From assembly GCA_009783975.1 (NCBI GenBank), contig WRCL01000180.1, positions 1 to 5,091 of the forward strand: a stretch of DNA of 5,091 nucleotides, written 5' to 3'. The position numbers and the translations under genes are program-made. How positions within the stretch are numbered: position 1 is the stretch's first letter; each line of letters begins with the position of its first letter. Positions 4,556-5,091 of this stretch are shown here, piece after piece. A model generated the notes under the pieces. That model was not told where the DNA came from. It did not search any database and worked only from the letters and a program-made list of their open reading frames with translations. The DNA comes from Micrococcales bacterium (GTDB taxonomy: Bacteria; Actinomycetota; Actinomycetes; Actinomycetales; Cellulomonadaceae).

Positions 4556-5091
4556 ATGGATCATGGTTCAAGTTTTTTTGAGACGGCGTTGTCAGCGGAG
4601 CAACAAGGCTGGCTCCCAATGTATGGAGACATCGAGCCTCTTGTTGATAGGCTCGTGTGCTCGGCGATTGATGCGTATATGATCGAGAAAGGCTGGACAC
4701 TCGCGTCCCCCGTTGCCGACGAATACACTATTCTTCACCACAAGGTGAGAGGAAAAGGGGCGAACCACACGTCCCGATCCACGTGCACAAGACCGGGAAT
4801 AAATGGACGCGAGGGCGGGAATGTCACGAACGTGACCATTATTAATGGGGCGATTCAGACGACAGAGTCCAGCATGGCACGCGAGTTTGCAGTCGTCAGG
4901 AATGCCATTCGCGGCGGCATCAAACGCTTTCGCGCATGTCCCGATCCCTCACCCAGCGGCAATCTTGCGAATCTCTACGATGGATTCGCAGGACAGTTGG
5001 ACCCGGATCACGGTTCTATCACACCAATACTCAACCTCATTCGGGCTGAGTCGATAGTACTTACAGGCATCACGGCGGCGTCATATAAGTC
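4556..5091 (+). CDS. Unrecognised protein, possibly an effector or toxin N-terminus (cut by window edge)
   Basis: The frame is open from ATG 4556, with AGAGGAG about six bases upstream, to the window end: 178 complete codons and no stop. I do not recognise a family. Residues 1-60 (FFETALSAEQQGWLPMYGDIEPLVDRLVCSAIDAYMIEKGW) look like a small globular start. Residues 61-100 are basic and low in hydrophobics. From about 105, amphipathic helices follow (MAREFAVVRNAIRGGIKRF, NLANLYDGFAGQL, ITPILNLIRAESIVLTGITAASYK), broken by CPDPSPSGN. Helical stretches with such a Pro-rich break recall N-terminal regions of actinobacterial type VII-exported proteins and polymorphic toxins, but no WXG motif is seen. 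There is no signal peptide. Its A/T-rich codons contrast with glgB and suggest acquisition. The stretch at about 4741-4815 has poor codon choice in this frame, so a frameshift is possible. Confidence 0.7.
   Translation, partial: MDHGSSFFETALSAEQQGWLPMYGDIEPLVDRLVCSAIDAYMIEKGWTLASPVADEYTILHHKVRGKGANHTSRSTCTRPGINGREGGNVTNVTIINGAIQTTESSMAREFAVVRNAIRGGIKRFRACPDPSPSGNLANLYDGFAGQLDPDHGSITPILNLIRAESIVLTGITAASYK
4823..4836. repeat. Palindrome inside the last gene
   Basis: GTCACG (4823-4828) and CGTGAC (4831-4836) flank AA in a perfect inverted repeat. Flanking AATG and CATT extend it with one unpaired base. It lies in an A/T-rich local context inside the coding frame. It could be a chance palindrome or an internal regulator site. 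Confidence 0.35.

Noticed and set aside
4173..4700. Minus-strand frame of 175 codons opposite copy 2 and the last gene
   Set aside because: It has no ribosome-binding site or recognisable motif and is antisense to the conserved RACQDAR paralog.
1..5091. CRISPR array, insertion sequence or integrase attachment site
   Set aside because: No regularly spaced repeats, transposase or integrase motifs, or terminal repeats were seen; the only long repeat is the inverted cassette pair.

Overview
The window comes from a high-GC Gram-positive bacterium, most likely an actinomycete. The evidence is the strong G/C bias at third codon positions in glgB, GTG starts, an actinobacterial-style GlgB N-terminus, a VapBC pair of the kind multiplied in mycobacteria and relatives, and a promoter placed for a leaderless transcript. 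I cannot name the genus; a Cellulomonas-like lineage is only a guess.

Layout, left to right. (1) 1-697, minus strand: the N-terminal third of the glycogen branching enzyme GlgB, cut by the window edge. (2) 698-879: a gene-free gap. (3) 880-2319, minus: a protein with three membrane segments and a predicted extracytoplasmic PQQ-like beta-propeller. (4) 2320-2725: its promoter and leader, plus a gene-free stretch with a strong inverted repeat. (5) 2726-3426, minus: a VapBC toxin-antitoxin operon (PIN-domain RNase and ribbon-helix-helix antitoxin, overlapping at GTGA) with a promoter spaced for leaderless transcription and direct repeats as a candidate autoregulatory operator. (6) 3427-3605: the shared region between vapB and a divergent plus-strand operon. 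(7) 3606-5091, plus: two tandem paralogous two-TM proteins with a conserved cysteine pair, then the start of an unrecognised, lower-GC gene that runs off the window and may encode a secreted or toxin-like protein.

The main observation is that the promoter and leader of the beta-propeller gene (minus strand, about 2335-2518) and of the first two-TM gene (plus strand, about 3503-3672) are inverted copies of one cassette. Shared parts are a CACGT element, TTGAC -35, an 18-bp spacer, a TATCGT -10, nine bases, ATGGGAC, then GAGGGGA and ATGAGCA, and the first roughly 22 codons of the two-TM protein. In the propeller copy that coding start is a frame-broken relic, so the propeller gene appears to have been placed behind a duplicated two-TM-gene promoter. 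Each cassette also carries a possible near-leaderless upstream ORF starting at the conserved ATGGGAC and ending in a 4-bp overlap (GTGA or ATGA) with the main start codon. A third trace of the same start (GAGGGGAG then ATGAGCA) lies at the junction of the two paralogs. The paralogs also share an inverted repeat over the RACQDAR codons in which one base pair changes on both sides at synonymous positions. Together these suggest a duplicated, co-regulated cell-envelope module next to a toxin-antitoxin locus in an acquired or fast-changing region beside glgB. Its function is unknown.
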